Shown piece after piece: positions 7,965-16,157 of a stretch of DNA of 24,770 bases (position 1 is its first letter; every line of letters begins with the position of its first letter). Source of the stretch: Myxococcota bacterium (GTDB lineage Bacteria; Myxococcota_A; UBA9160; PR03); the NCBI GenBank assembly GCA_030066475.1, contig JASJBO010000081.1, positions 1 through 24,770 of the forward strand, given 5' to 3'. The translations under genes were made by a program, and so were the position numbers. Below the pieces are notes generated by a model that saw only the letters and a program-made list of their open reading frames with translations, was not told where the DNA came from and ran no database searches.

Positions 7965-7968
7965 TAAC
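7944..7968. promoter_or_regulatory. Putative ROK operator, copy 1 (9-7-9 imperfect inverted repeat)
   Basis: Arms ATTAATGTC (7944-7952) and AAAATTAAC (7960-7968) flank a 7-bp spacer. This is the same architecture as the perfect copy at 9273-9297: the left arm matches 8 of 9 bases and the right arm 7 of 9. It is a sharp AT-rich island in very GC-rich DNA and lies between the divergent kinase and ROK genes. Confidence 0.65.
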
Positions 7969-8016
7969 GAGGCGCCGGGGGGTGTCTATGCTCTCGGCTC
8001 GGGGTGGGAGGAATCG

Positions 8017-9246
8017 ATGGCGAGCGGCGTGGACGTCGGCCGGGTCCGCCAGCTCAACCGGCGGCTCGTGCTTCGCGAGCTGCGCGACCACGGGCGGGCG
8101 ACCCGGGCGAAGCTGGCCAAGGCGACCGGGCTCACCCACGCGACCGTCTCGGCGATCGTCGGCGATCTGATCGACGAGGGCTGGGTGCGCGAGCTCGGCA
8201 TCGGTCCGATTCCACGGGGGCGCCCTCCGGTCCTGCTCGAGATCGATCCCGACCGCCACTGCTGCGTCGGCCTGCAGATCGGTCCCGAGCGGACGCGCAT
8301 CGCCGTCCTCGACGCGCTCGGCCGGACCGTGGCCACGCGCGATGCGCGCACCCGCTCGCGGGTCGCGAAGACCGTGTGCGGCCAGGCCGCCCGACTCGTG
8401 CAGGAAACCGTGCGCGGAGCGGGCGTGGACTGGCAGCGGATCCACGCCGTGGGCGTCTGCCTTCCCGGTCCGGTGGACCCCGCGACCGGGGTGATCCCGG
8501 ACCTGCCGGACCTGGGCTGGCAGAACGAGCCGATCCGGCAGCTCCTGGCCGATGCGCTGGGCGTGCCGGTCGAGGTGTACGACGACACCTACGTGCTGGC
8601 CTGCCTCGAGCTCCTCGAAGGCACGGCGCGCGAGTCGAAGAACGCCGTCTTCCTCAGCGTCACCGCGGCGCCCAACGCGGCGCTGATCGTCGAGGGGAAG
8701 GTCCATCGCGGCGCCAGCGGCTTCGCTGGGACGATCGGTCACATGCAGATGCCGGGGCTGTCCGAGCGCTGCCGGTGCGGGAACGTCGGGTGTCTCCGGA
8801 CGGTCGTCTCGCGCGAGGCGGTGGCGCGGCGAGCCCAGGAGCTGCACCGCCGTGGCAACCGCGACCTCGACCCGGCCCGCCTCGACGAGGTGCCGGCCCT
8901 GGCCCTGATCGAGGCCGCCGCGGCGGGCAGTGCGGCCGCGACCGAGGTCCTGAACGAGATCAGCGTGCACCTGGTCCGAGCGACGGGCTGGGTCGTGACC
9001 CTCGTGAATCCCGACATGCTGATCCTGGGGGGCGACCTGTCGCCGCTTCCCGAGCCGGTGCTGGGGCCCTTCCGCGAGGGGGTGCTGGCCGCCTGCCATC
9101 CGGCCATCGCGGCCCGGCTCCGGATCGAGAAGTCGATGTTCCGCGGCGCGGATCGGGCGCGCGCGGCGGCCGTGGTGATCCTGCACGAATCGGTCGATCA
9201 CCTCGATGCGCTCTTCCACGACTCCGAGGCCGCAGGCGTCGCTTGA
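8017..9246 (+). CDS. ROK-family transcriptional regulator (NagC/XylR type) with altered ligand pocket
   Basis: This 409-aa protein has an N-terminal winged helix-turn-helix (about residues 15-62, LRDHGRATRAKLAKATGLTH onward) and a ROK sugar-kinase-like body. The ROK zinc signature is complete: GH at 241-242 with H242, then C252, C254 and C259 in CRCGNVGC. Three positions that bind sugar or act in catalysis in typical ROK proteins differ: the N-D of NDAN reads DDTY (189-192), GEIGH reads GTIGH, and GCLE reads GCLR. It is thus a regulator rather than a kinase, and its ligand may not be an ordinary hexose. ATG 8017 has GGGAGG five bases upstream; the frame is open further upstream, but that part covers the operator. 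It is divergent from the catabolic operon and co-directional with the DUF3604 gene, both flanked by the same operator, so it probably represses all three promoters until its ligand appears. Confidence 0.92.
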   Translation: MASGVDVGRVRQLNRRLVLRELRDHGRATRAKLAKATGLTHATVSAIVGDLIDEGWVRELGIGPIPRGRPPVLLEIDPDRHCCVGLQIGPERTRIAVLDALGRTVATRDARTRSRVAKTVCGQAARLVQETVRGAGVDWQRIHAVGVCLPGPVDPATGVIPDLPDLGWQNEPIRQLLADALGVPVEVYDDTYVLACLELLEGTARESKNAVFLSVTAAPNAALIVEGKVHRGASGFAGTIGHMQMPGLSERCRCGNVGCLRTVVSREAVARRAQELHRRGNRDLDPARLDEVPALALIEAAAAGSAAATEVLNEISVHLVRATGWVVTLVNPDMLILGGDLSPLPEPVLGPFREGVLAACHPAIAARLRIEKSMFRGADRARAAAVVILHESVDHLDALFHDSEAAGVA

Positions 9247-9272
9247 GCAGACCGGCTCGACGCCCCGGCGAG

Positions 9273-9297
9273 ATTAATGTTGCTTTCAAACATTAAT
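9273..9297. promoter_or_regulatory. Putative ROK operator, copy 2 (perfect 9-7-9 inverted repeat)
   Basis: ATTAATGTT (9273-9281) and AACATTAAT (9289-9297) are exact reverse complements around a 7-bp spacer. It is 26 bases after the ROK stop and 55 before the DUF3604 ATG, and overlaps the -35 of a predicted promoter. Recurrence of the motif only in the two gaps bordering the ROK gene makes that protein the obvious binder. Confidence 0.7.
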
Positions 9298-9308
9298 CCC
9301 AATAGGAT
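9280..9308 (+). promoter_or_regulatory. Predicted promoter of the DUF3604 gene
   Basis: TTGCTT (9280-9285), a 17-bp spacer and TAGGAT (9303-9308) fit a moderate sigma70-type promoter with a start about 38 nt before the ATG at 9353. Its -35 lies within the perfect inverted repeat, consistent with repression by the ROK protein. Confidence 0.45.
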
Positions 9309-9352
9309 TTCCTCGTCGAGCTGCGCCCGCCGTGCGCGCCGAGGAGGAAGGC

Positions 9353-11875
9353 ATGGAGCGACCCACTCGAGGACGGAAGGGCCGGGGTCTCCTGGTGGTG
9401 GGAACCGGCGCCGCACTGCTCGCCGCGACGCTGCTGCCCGGAACGGGGCACGCCAAGGGGGGCGGAGCCGGAGAGATCGCGCCGCCGCCCTGGCAGCGGA
9501 CCGAGATGCGCGCGGACTGCGCCGGCTACGACGGGCTGCGCCGCCCGTACTTCGGCGAGCAGCACGTGCATACCGGCCTCTCGCACGATGCCTACGGCCG
9601 CGGCACGCGCACGGGTCCGCGCGAGGCCTACGACGCCGCGCAGGGCGCCCCGATCGCGCTCGCGGACGAGACCGGCGGGCAGACGCGCATGGCGACCATC
9701 GACCGCACGCTCGACTGGATGATGACCGCGGACCACGCCGAGTTCTTCGGCGAGGTCCGCGAGTGCATCACGCCCTCGAGCGGCGCCTTCGGGGCCCCGC
9801 TGTGCGTGACGACGCGCGACCCGTTCGGCGGCAGCTTCGGGAGGTGGATCGCGTCGGTCGTGGATCTCTCGATGGGCCTGCCCGCCCAGGTGCAGCGGCC
9901 CGCCATCTGCAACCTGCCCGGCGTGGACTGCGACACCTCGAAGGCCTCGGTCTGGCAGGAGATCCAGGCGGCCGCCGAGGAGGCCTACGACCGCACCGCG
10001 AGCTGCTCGTTCACCCCCTTCGTGGGCTACGAGTGGACGGCCGATATCCAGTTCCCGCTCGTGATCGGCTTCCCGTTCCGCAGCAGCTTCCACCGCAACG
10101 TCCTGTTCCGGAACGCGGTCGTTCCCGCCGTGGCCGAGAGCGCGGTCGACTCCGCGCTGGCGATCCAGGCGGTCGCGCCGCTGAACGGCGACGCGGCGGA
10201 TACGGTGCGGCGCATCGAGAACCGCCTGTGGGACTACCTCGACGAGGGCTGCAACGAGGCCGGCACGGGGTGTGAGGTGCTGGCCATCCGACACAACACC
10301 AACAAGTCCGCGGGCCTCGCCTTCCTCGACCCGCTCGACCGCGAGGAGGCGGATCGATCCCGCCGCAACGAGCCCGTGGTGGAGATGTTCCAGCAGAAGG
10401 GGGGGTCGGAGTGCCGCTACGACCGCCTGGCCGGCGCCGGCGTGGGGACGGCGGACGAGCTGTGCGCCTTCGAGCAGGAGGGGTTTCGCGGGAGCGGGAA
10501 CCAGGGCAACGACGTACCCATCGACGAGTACTTCCCGCGGAACATGGTGCGCAATACGCTGAAGGACGGTCTGGCGTTCGAAGAGAGCCTGGGCGTCAAC
10601 CCGTGGCAGTTCGGATTCATCGCGAGCACGGACAACCACAACTCGCTGGGCGGCTTCACCACCGAGGACGAGACCTGGCCGGGCACGCGCGGCGTCCAGA
10701 CCGCGACGCCGAGCCAGACCATCGCCTCCGATCTGACCTTCGTCGACCGCAGCCCCGGCGGCCTGGCCGTGGTCTGGGCCGAAGAGAACTCGCGCGACGC
10801 GCTGTTCGAGGCGATCGGGCGCCGGGAGGTCTACGGCACCAGCGGCCATCGCCCGACGCTGCGCTTCTTCGGCGGTGACCTGAAGCCGAAGCTCTGCCAG
10901 CGCCCCGACCTGGTCGAGCAAGCCTACCGGGCGGGGGTCCCGATGGGCGGAGAGCTCGGGGCCGTGCGCAAGGGCGCGAGCCCGCGCTTCCTCGTGCACG
11001 CGCTGAAGGACCCGGGTGGCGGGAATCTCCCCGGCACCGATCTCCAGCGCGTGCAGATCGTCAAGGGCTGGGTGGACGCGCAGGGCGAGACCCACGAGCG
11101 CGTGTTCGAGGTCGCCGGCGATCCCGACAACGGGGCCAGCGTCGATCCGCAGACCTGCGACCTGGTCGGCACCGGCTTCGCCGACCTCTGCACGGTGTGG
11201 GAGGATCCGGACTTCGATCCCGACCAGCGCGCCTTCTACTACGCGCGGGTGCTCGACAACCCGAGCTGCCGCTGGAGCACGCGGCTGTGCCAGAGCGAGG
11301 GCGTGAATCCGCTCTCGCCGAGCTGCGAGGCGCAGGCCGCGGCCGCGGGACCCGACTTCGAGAACTGCTGCATCCGCAAGGAGGACGAGCCCTTCTACTC
11401 CCCGGTGATCCAGGAGCGCGCGTGGAGCTCCCCGATCTGGTACAAGCCGGACGCGATCAGCAGCCTCAAGGCGGTCATCGTGCGGCCGCCGTCGGGCGCC
11501 GACGACCTGCTGCATGCCTCGGTGCGCTTCCGGGAGCTTCCCGCCAGCGCGGATCCCGCCAGCCAGGACCTGCGCGTCCGGATCACGGACGACGACGAGG
11601 TCTACGACGTGACCCTGCCGGCCGGTACGCTGGAGCAGGTGTACCCCGGCGTGTTCCGCTTCGTCGATCCCGACGGATCGCAGTTCGACGGCCTGCGCCT
11701 GGTCTGGCTGAAGGTCTCCGCGCGCGGCGTCCATCTCCGGCTCCGCGCGCAGGGCGCGGACCTCTCGGCAGCGGACCTGAGCGATCACTTCGTCACGCTC
11801 GAGGTGTCGCTCGGCGACTTCGCGTCGCGGCACACCCGGCTGTGGCGAAGCCAGGGTCGGGTCCTGCGGAACTGA
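9353..11875 (+). CDS. Secreted DUF3604-family protein with PHP-like metal-site motifs
   Basis: This 840-aa protein has a basic N-terminus, a hydrophobic core (about 12-30) and a GHA signal-peptidase-like site near 34, so it is likely periplasmic or secreted. It matches DUF3604 throughout. Motifs in order resemble the metal ligands of PHP phosphoesterases: FGEQHVHTGLSHDA (H71, H73), TADH (D127, H128), GYEW (E227), FHRN (H247), IRHN (H314), VEM (E344) and STDNH (D427, H429). This points to a metal-dependent hydrolase, but I know of no established substrate. Many Cys residues past 170 suggest disulfides. ATG 9353 is preceded by GGAGG at five bases; GTG 9332 is a weaker alternative. The gene follows the regulator across a perfect operator and sits two bases from the isomerase gene, which could help fold it. 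Confidence 0.82.
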   Translation: MERPTRGRKGRGLLVVGTGAALLAATLLPGTGHAKGGGAGEIAPPPWQRTEMRADCAGYDGLRRPYFGEQHVHTGLSHDAYGRGTRTGPREAYDAAQGAPIALADETGGQTRMATIDRTLDWMMTADHAEFFGEVRECITPSSGAFGAPLCVTTRDPFGGSFGRWIASVVDLSMGLPAQVQRPAICNLPGVDCDTSKASVWQEIQAAAEEAYDRTASCSFTPFVGYEWTADIQFPLVIGFPFRSSFHRNVLFRNAVVPAVAESAVDSALAIQAVAPLNGDAADTVRRIENRLWDYLDEGCNEAGTGCEVLAIRHNTNKSAGLAFLDPLDREEADRSRRNEPVVEMFQQKGGSECRYDRLAGAGVGTADELCAFEQEGFRGSGNQGNDVPIDEYFPRNMVRNTLKDGLAFEESLGVNPWQFGFIASTDNHNSLGGFTTEDETWPGTRGVQTATPSQTIASDLTFVDRSPGGLAVVWAEENSRDALFEAIGRREVYGTSGHRPTLRFFGGDLKPKLCQRPDLVEQAYRAGVPMGGELGAVRKGASPRFLVHALKDPGGGNLPGTDLQRVQIVKGWVDAQGETHERVFEVAGDPDNGASVDPQTCDLVGTGFADLCTVWEDPDFDPDQRAFYYARVLDNPSCRWSTRLCQSEGVNPLSPSCEAQAAAAGPDFENCCIRKEDEPFYSPVIQERAWSSPIWYKPDAISSLKAVIVRPPSGADDLLHASVRFRELPASADPASQDLRVRITDDDEVYDVTLPAGTLEQVYPGVFRFVDPDGSQFDGLRLVWLKVSARGVHLRLRAQGADLSAADLSDHFVTLEVSLGDFASRHTRLWRSQGRVLRN

Positions 11876-11877
11876 CC

Positions 11878-12915
11878 TTGGCCGCGGAGCCCGGCGGCGG
11901 GGCGGAGGGCAGCGAGAGGCGCCGGGGTGGGTCGCCGAGCCGCCTGCTGCGGGCGCCGCTCCTCCACTTCCTCCTCGTCGGGGGACTCGCCTTCGCCCTG
12001 TTGCCCGCGCCGCGACCGGTCATCGTGCTGGACGCTGGTGCGGTCGAGGCGCTGCGTCGAAGCTGGTCCGCGCAGCAGGGTCGCCTGCCCACGCCCTCCG
12101 AGCAGGCAGCCCTGACGCAGCAGCTGCTCGACGACGAGATCCTGCTCCGGGAGGCGTGGTCGCGCGGCGTCCCCGACCGCGATCCCGTGGTCGCGGAGCG
12201 CCTCGAGCGGATCGGGCGCTTCGTGTCCCAGCACGACGACGGCGAAGAGCTCGACCGGCCGGAGGTGATCGCGCACGCCGAGGAGCTGGGCCTCGAGCGA
12301 GAGGACATCGTGATCCGTCGCTACCTCACCACGATGATGCGCCTCGCGATCGCGCGGGAGGCCGACCGGCACCTGCCGACGCAGGCCGAGCTCGAGGCGC
12401 ACCTGCGCGAGCACGCGCGGCGATTCGCGCGGCCCGCCCGGGTCCGGCTCACCCATGTGTTCGTGAGCTCACGGCACGGGGACGCGGCCGAGGAGCGGGC
12501 CCGCGACCTGCTCGCGGAGCTGGCTTCGCTCCCTGCCGAGGCGGCCGGCAGCCGGGGCGACCCGTTCCCGACCGGCCAGCGGGTGCTCGCCACCCGGCAG
12601 CAGCTCGAGCGCGAGTTCGGGGCGGGCTTCGCGGCTTCCGTCGAGGCGCTGGAGGCCGGTGTCTGGCACGGCCCGATTCCGTCTGCCTATGGCCTGCATC
12701 TCGTCTGGATCCACGAGCGAGTTCCGGAACGCCCTCCCTCGCTCGACGAAGTCCGCTCGCAGGTGGTGCACCACTTCCAGCGGACCCGACGCGCCGAGCA
12801 CCTGCAACGACGGCTGCGAGAGCTGCGCGAACGCTACGAAGTCCGCGTCGAAGCGGGACCGGCCTCGAGTCGCCGGGCTCCGAGAAGTGCGCGCTCCGAC
12901 TCCGTCCTCGCTTGA
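11878..12915 (+). CDS. Membrane-anchored parvulin-type peptidyl-prolyl isomerase
   Basis: This protein is about 345 aa if translation starts at TTG 11878, two bases after the DUF3604 stop. No in-frame ATG or GTG precedes the membrane segment, so TTG with coupling is the best choice, but the start is uncertain. After a polar N-terminus, LLHFLLVGGLAFALLP (28-43) is one membrane anchor. A SurA/PpiD-like helical region follows (55-175), then a PpiC/rotamase domain with RVRLTHVFVSS (188-198) and GPIPSAYGLHLVWI (265-278). The domain probably faces the periplasm. I recall similar PpiC proteins beside DUF3604 genes elsewhere, often with a HupE-like protein, which is absent here. It probably folds the DUF3604 protein or other exported proteins. 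Confidence 0.82.
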   Translation: MAAEPGGGAEGSERRRGGSPSRLLRAPLLHFLLVGGLAFALLPAPRPVIVLDAGAVEALRRSWSAQQGRLPTPSEQAALTQQLLDDEILLREAWSRGVPDRDPVVAERLERIGRFVSQHDDGEELDRPEVIAHAEELGLEREDIVIRRYLTTMMRLAIAREADRHLPTQAELEAHLREHARRFARPARVRLTHVFVSSRHGDAAEERARDLLAELASLPAEAAGSRGDPFPTGQRVLATRQQLEREFGAGFAASVEALEAGVWHGPIPSAYGLHLVWIHERVPERPPSLDEVRSQVVHHFQRTRRAEHLQRRLRELRERYEVRVEAGPASSRRAPRSARSDSVLA

Positions 12916-12959
12916 TGTGACGGCTCAGAGCGGCTCGACACCAATCGATTGCCCGCCTG

Positions 12960-12980
12960 GCTGCGCAGCGCGTCCGCGCT
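12960..12980. terminator. Weak hairpins between convergent genes
   Basis: The 64-bp gap between the isomerase and the convergent regulator contains the palindrome GCTGCGCAGC (12960-12969). Overlapping it is AGCGC-GTCC-GCGCT (12967-12980), a 5-bp stem with a 4-nt loop. Neither has a T-tract. They could slow polymerase from both sides, but chance is possible in DNA this GC-rich. Confidence 0.25.
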
Positions 12981-15900
12981 CAGCCGAGCGCGCGCTCGAC
13001 GCGGGCGAGGAGCTCGCGCATCCCGATCTCGCGGGCGAGGCGGCCCGCCGCCTCCAGCAGCTCTGCGCCGCGGCGGGCTTCGCGGCCGCGCGGCGAGCCG
13101 CGCCGCAGCCAGCGGCCGAAGGCGTAGCTCGTGCGCGCCAGGGCGGGCCGCGCCAGCAGCTCCTGGTTCATCGCGAGGGCATGCTCGAAGTGCTCGGCGG
13201 CCGCGTCGTCGCGGCCGAGCAGCGCGGCGAGGCGGCCGAGGAAGTAGCTGCCGGCGCCCAGGTAGTGGCGCATGTGCAGGTGGGTCACGTTCGTGCGCGC
13301 AAAGGGGAGCAGCAGCTCGTAGAGCGGCGCGGCCGCACCCGCGGCCTCGAGGTCCGCGCAGGTCTCGGCTCCCAGCGCCAGCGTCATCAGCCAGTCCTCG
13401 TCGCGCTCGAGCTCGGGAAGGGCGACGGCGTCGAAGTGCCGGCGCGCCGCCTCGAAGTTTCCGAGCAGCGCGTAGAAGTGGGACACGAAGATCTGGGCGG
13501 GAGGGCCGACCCAGCTCTGCGACTCCCGGACGAAGCTCTCGAACAGGCCCTCGATCTTCGTGAGCTCACCGCGCGTCTCGAGCATCCACATCAGCCAGGT
13601 GACGCGCATGAGGTCGAGGTCGGGGTCGTCGATGCGCTGCGACCAGTCCTGGCACTCCGCGGTGAGCGCCTCGGCGTCGTCGAGTCGTCCCGCGCCCATC
13701 GCGCGCATCAGCCGGAAGCGCGCCACCGACAGGTGATAGGTGGGCAGGCGCAGGGCCCGGGCCAGGGCGGCACAGGCATCGATCTCGAGGTCCGCGTCGG
13801 CCAGGCGGGCGACCGCCACCAGCGAGCGCACGCGGTGCTCGCGCGCCTCGAAGATCATCACCTGGGATCCGCTGCGCTGTGCGACGCGCAGCATCTCACT
13901 GGCGACGACCAGACGCTCCTCGATGTGGTCGGGTCCGGTGAGCGCCCAGAGCCGCGCCTCGAGCGCGCGCAGCAGCGCCTCGTCGTCCCCGGAGCGGCGG
14001 CCCAGCGCCTCGGCCTGGCGGCTCATGAAGTCGCGCCGCTCCATGCAGCTCGAGTCCGGCGGCGTGAGCGCGAGCGCGCTGGTCAGCCGGGCGCGCTCGG
14101 CCAGCGCCGCCTCGTCGATGCAGCCGAGCGCTTCCTCGACCAGCGGCCGGTACTCGGCGTTCCACAGCACCATCTGGCGGCCCAGGGTCGGCGGCCAGTG
14201 GGTGGCGACGCGGGCCAGCAGGTCGCCGCGGGCGAGGCGCCGCGCCGCGTCGGCCGCGGCCCGCAGTCGGCGCAGCGCGTCCTCGCGACGGCCGGCCGCG
14301 CGCAGCGCGCCGCCCAGGCGGGTCAGCAGGTCGCAGCGGCGCGCGTCGTCCACCGGCACGGCGAGCTCGAGCACCTGGAGGGCGCGCTCGTAGAGGAGCA
14401 CCGCCTCCTCGAAGGCGAGCAGCTCGCGGGCGCGCTCGGCCGCGCGCACCGCGTAGTCGATGGCGCGATCCACGTCGCCGCCGGGCGCGGCCTGGAAGAA
14501 GTGGTACGAGAGCTCGGCCAGGTGGTCGGCGTCGCCCGCGCCGTGGATCTGCTCGAGCACCTCGCCGACGCGGCGATGTAGCGCGATGCGCTCGGGCACC
14601 GAGATCTCCTCGTAGAGGGTCTCGCGGATCAGCACGTGGCCGAAGGCCCAGCGTCCGATGGCGAGGCCCTCGTTCCGCACGATGCGGGCGCGCTTCGCCC
14701 GCTCGAGCCCGGCGAGCAGCTCGGCCCGGGGCAGGCCGGCGATGGCCTCGAGCACGCCGACGCCGAACTCGGCGCCGATCACCGACGCCGGGCGCAGCAG
14801 CCGGTTGCAGGGCTCGTCGAGCGCGTCGAGGCGGCGGCCGATCGCCTCGCGCACGCCCTGAGGCAGGGAGAGCGCGTCCACCGGCTCGGCGAGACGATCC
14901 TCCGCGGCGAGCAGCCGGACGACCTCCTGCAGGAAGAACGGGTTTCCCTCGGTCATCTCGAACACGCTGCGCGCCAGGTCATCCGGCGGGGGCGCGCCGG
15001 CGGCCAGCGCGAGGAAGCGGGACACGTCGTCCGGGTCGAGCCCGCGCAACGTGATGCGATGGAAGTCGGGCACGCGGGCCAGGGCGGCGAGCACCTGGGC
15101 GAGCGGGTGGGTGCGGCGCAGCTCGACGTCGCGGTAGGCGCCGAGCAGCAAGAGCGCCATGCCGCCGAGCTCGGGCGCGAGGAAGCGCAGCAGCAGGAGC
15201 GTCGGCTCGTCGGCCCAGTGCAGGTCGTCGAGCAGCACGACGAGCGGGCGCTCGCGGGCCAGGTTGCGCAGGAAGCCGGTGACGCTGTCGAACAGGCGGA
15301 AGCGCGCCTCCTCGCTGTCGAGCGTCTCGGGCGGCGCGACCTCGGGCAGGCGTGCGCGGATCTCCGGCACCAGGCTCGAGACGTCGGAGGCGCCCGACCC
15401 GAGCTGGCGGCGCAGGGCCGCGTCGTCGAGCTCGGCGGCCGCTGCGCGCAGGATCTGGATCCAGGGCCAGAAGGCGGGCGCGCCCTCGCCCTCGTAGCAG
15501 CGCCCCTCGAGCAGCCGCGCGCCGCGCCCGCGCGCGACGGCGGCGAGCTCCTGGGCGGTGCGGGTCTTGCCGATGCCCGGCTCGCCGGCCAGCAGGGCGA
15601 GCCCACCGTGGCCGGCGGCGACGCGCTCGAGCCGCGCGAGCAGCTCCTCCATCACGCGGTCGCGTCCCACGAACGCGGCGTCGGGAGCGAAGGGCGCGGC
15701 GGTGGCGGGCGGCGCCACCTCGCGCTCCTCGATCGCGCCGATGAAGCGGTAGCCGCGGCCGTGGACGGTCTGCACGAAGCGGGCGGCGCCCCGCTCGTCG
15801 CCCAGCGCCTTGCGGATCGCGTTCACGTTGGCGGGCAGCACCGACTCGGTCACGTGCTCGCCGGGCCAGAGGGCATCGAGCAGCTCGGCCTTCGGCACCA

Positions 15901-16030
15901 CGCGCTCGCGGTGCCGCACCAGGTGGAGCAGCACGTCGAAGGCCTTCGGCGCGAGCTTCAGCGGCTCGCCGTCGCGGCGCAGCTCGTAGAGGTCGACGTC
16001 GAGCTCGAAGGGGCCGAAGACCTGGATCAT
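12980..16030 (-). CDS. PhoB-type winged-helix / AAA-type ATPase / TPR regulator
   Basis: This 1016-aa cytoplasmic protein has three parts. Residues 1-98 are an OmpR/PhoB C-terminal type winged helix (LAPKAFDVLLHLVRHRERVV through VHGRGYRFIG), with no receiver domain. Residues about 118-400 are an ATPase module with Walker A GEPGIGKT (149-156) and Walker B LVVLLDDLHWAD (263-274). From about 480 to the end is an alpha-helical TPR-like array. The layout matches the one-component regulators annotated as winged helix plus predicted ATPase, related to the MalT/SARP style of STAND proteins, in which ligand or partner binding to the TPR part switches ATP-driven assembly. ATG 16030 has no clear ribosome site, though the winged helix needs it. 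The gene is divergent from the LLM oxidoreductase/MFS pair, which it may control through the repeats at 16062-16111. Confidence 0.88.
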   Translation of the reverse strand: MIQVFGPFELDVDLYELRRDGEPLKLAPKAFDVLLHLVRHRERVVPKAELLDALWPGEHVTESVLPANVNAIRKALGDERGAARFVQTVHGRGYRFIGAIEEREVAPPATAAPFAPDAAFVGRDRVMEELLARLERVAAGHGGLALLAGEPGIGKTRTAQELAAVARGRGARLLEGRCYEGEGAPAFWPWIQILRAAAAELDDAALRRQLGSGASDVSSLVPEIRARLPEVAPPETLDSEEARFRLFDSVTGFLRNLARERPLVVLLDDLHWADEPTLLLLRFLAPELGGMALLLLGAYRDVELRRTHPLAQVLAALARVPDFHRITLRGLDPDDVSRFLALAAGAPPPDDLARSVFEMTEGNPFFLQEVVRLLAAEDRLAEPVDALSLPQGVREAIGRRLDALDEPCNRLLRPASVIGAEFGVGVLEAIAGLPRAELLAGLERAKRARIVRNEGLAIGRWAFGHVLIRETLYEEISVPERIALHRRVGEVLEQIHGAGDADHLAELSYHFFQAAPGGDVDRAIDYAVRAAERARELLAFEEAVLLYERALQVLELAVPVDDARRCDLLTRLGGALRAAGRREDALRRLRAAADAARRLARGDLLARVATHWPPTLGRQMVLWNAEYRPLVEEALGCIDEAALAERARLTSALALTPPDSSCMERRDFMSRQAEALGRRSGDDEALLRALEARLWALTGPDHIEERLVVASEMLRVAQRSGSQVMIFEAREHRVRSLVAVARLADADLEIDACAALARALRLPTYHLSVARFRLMRAMGAGRLDDAEALTAECQDWSQRIDDPDLDLMRVTWLMWMLETRGELTKIEGLFESFVRESQSWVGPPAQIFVSHFYALLGNFEAARRHFDAVALPELERDEDWLMTLALGAETCADLEAAGAAAPLYELLLPFARTNVTHLHMRHYLGAGSYFLGRLAALLGRDDAAAEHFEHALAMNQELLARPALARTSYAFGRWLRRGSPRGREARRGAELLEAAGRLAREIGMRELLARVERALG

Positions 16031-16061
16031 CGGCGCCAGCTTACGCCGCCCGCGCCCGCCT

Positions 16062-16111
16062 TCCGAGCCCGCTCGGAGAATCGCAAGGAAATCGCAAGGA
16101 CTCGATCAGGA
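16062..16111. promoter_or_regulatory. Palindrome plus tandem 11-bp repeats in a divergent promoter region
   Basis: TCCGAGC (16062-16068) and GCTCGGA (16071-16077) form a 7-bp inverted repeat with a 2-bp centre. Next come two identical tandem copies of AATCGCAAGGA (16079-16089 and 16090-16100) and a degenerate third unit CTCGATCAGGA (16101-16111). Direct repeats at 11-bp spacing are the known site layout of OmpR/PhoB-family winged helices such as the pho box. The flanking regulator gene, whose ATG is 49 bases away, encodes exactly that domain. Which strand's promoter it controls is not visible. Confidence 0.55.
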
Positions 16112-16157
16112 CTCGTCGCCGCCGGGGACCGATGCTGGGGACCGAGGAGGAACGGCG

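Noticed and set aside
9293..11833. Minus-strand open frame opposite the DUF3604 gene
   Set aside because: His/Arg/Ala-rich shadow with no family pattern; the plus strand carries a signal peptide, motifs and a ribosome site.
12980..16030. Regulator as an adenylate-cyclase/LuxR-type MalT protein
   Set aside because: There is no cyclase domain and no C-terminal LuxR helix-turn-helix; the DNA-binding domain is an N-terminal PhoB-type winged helix.
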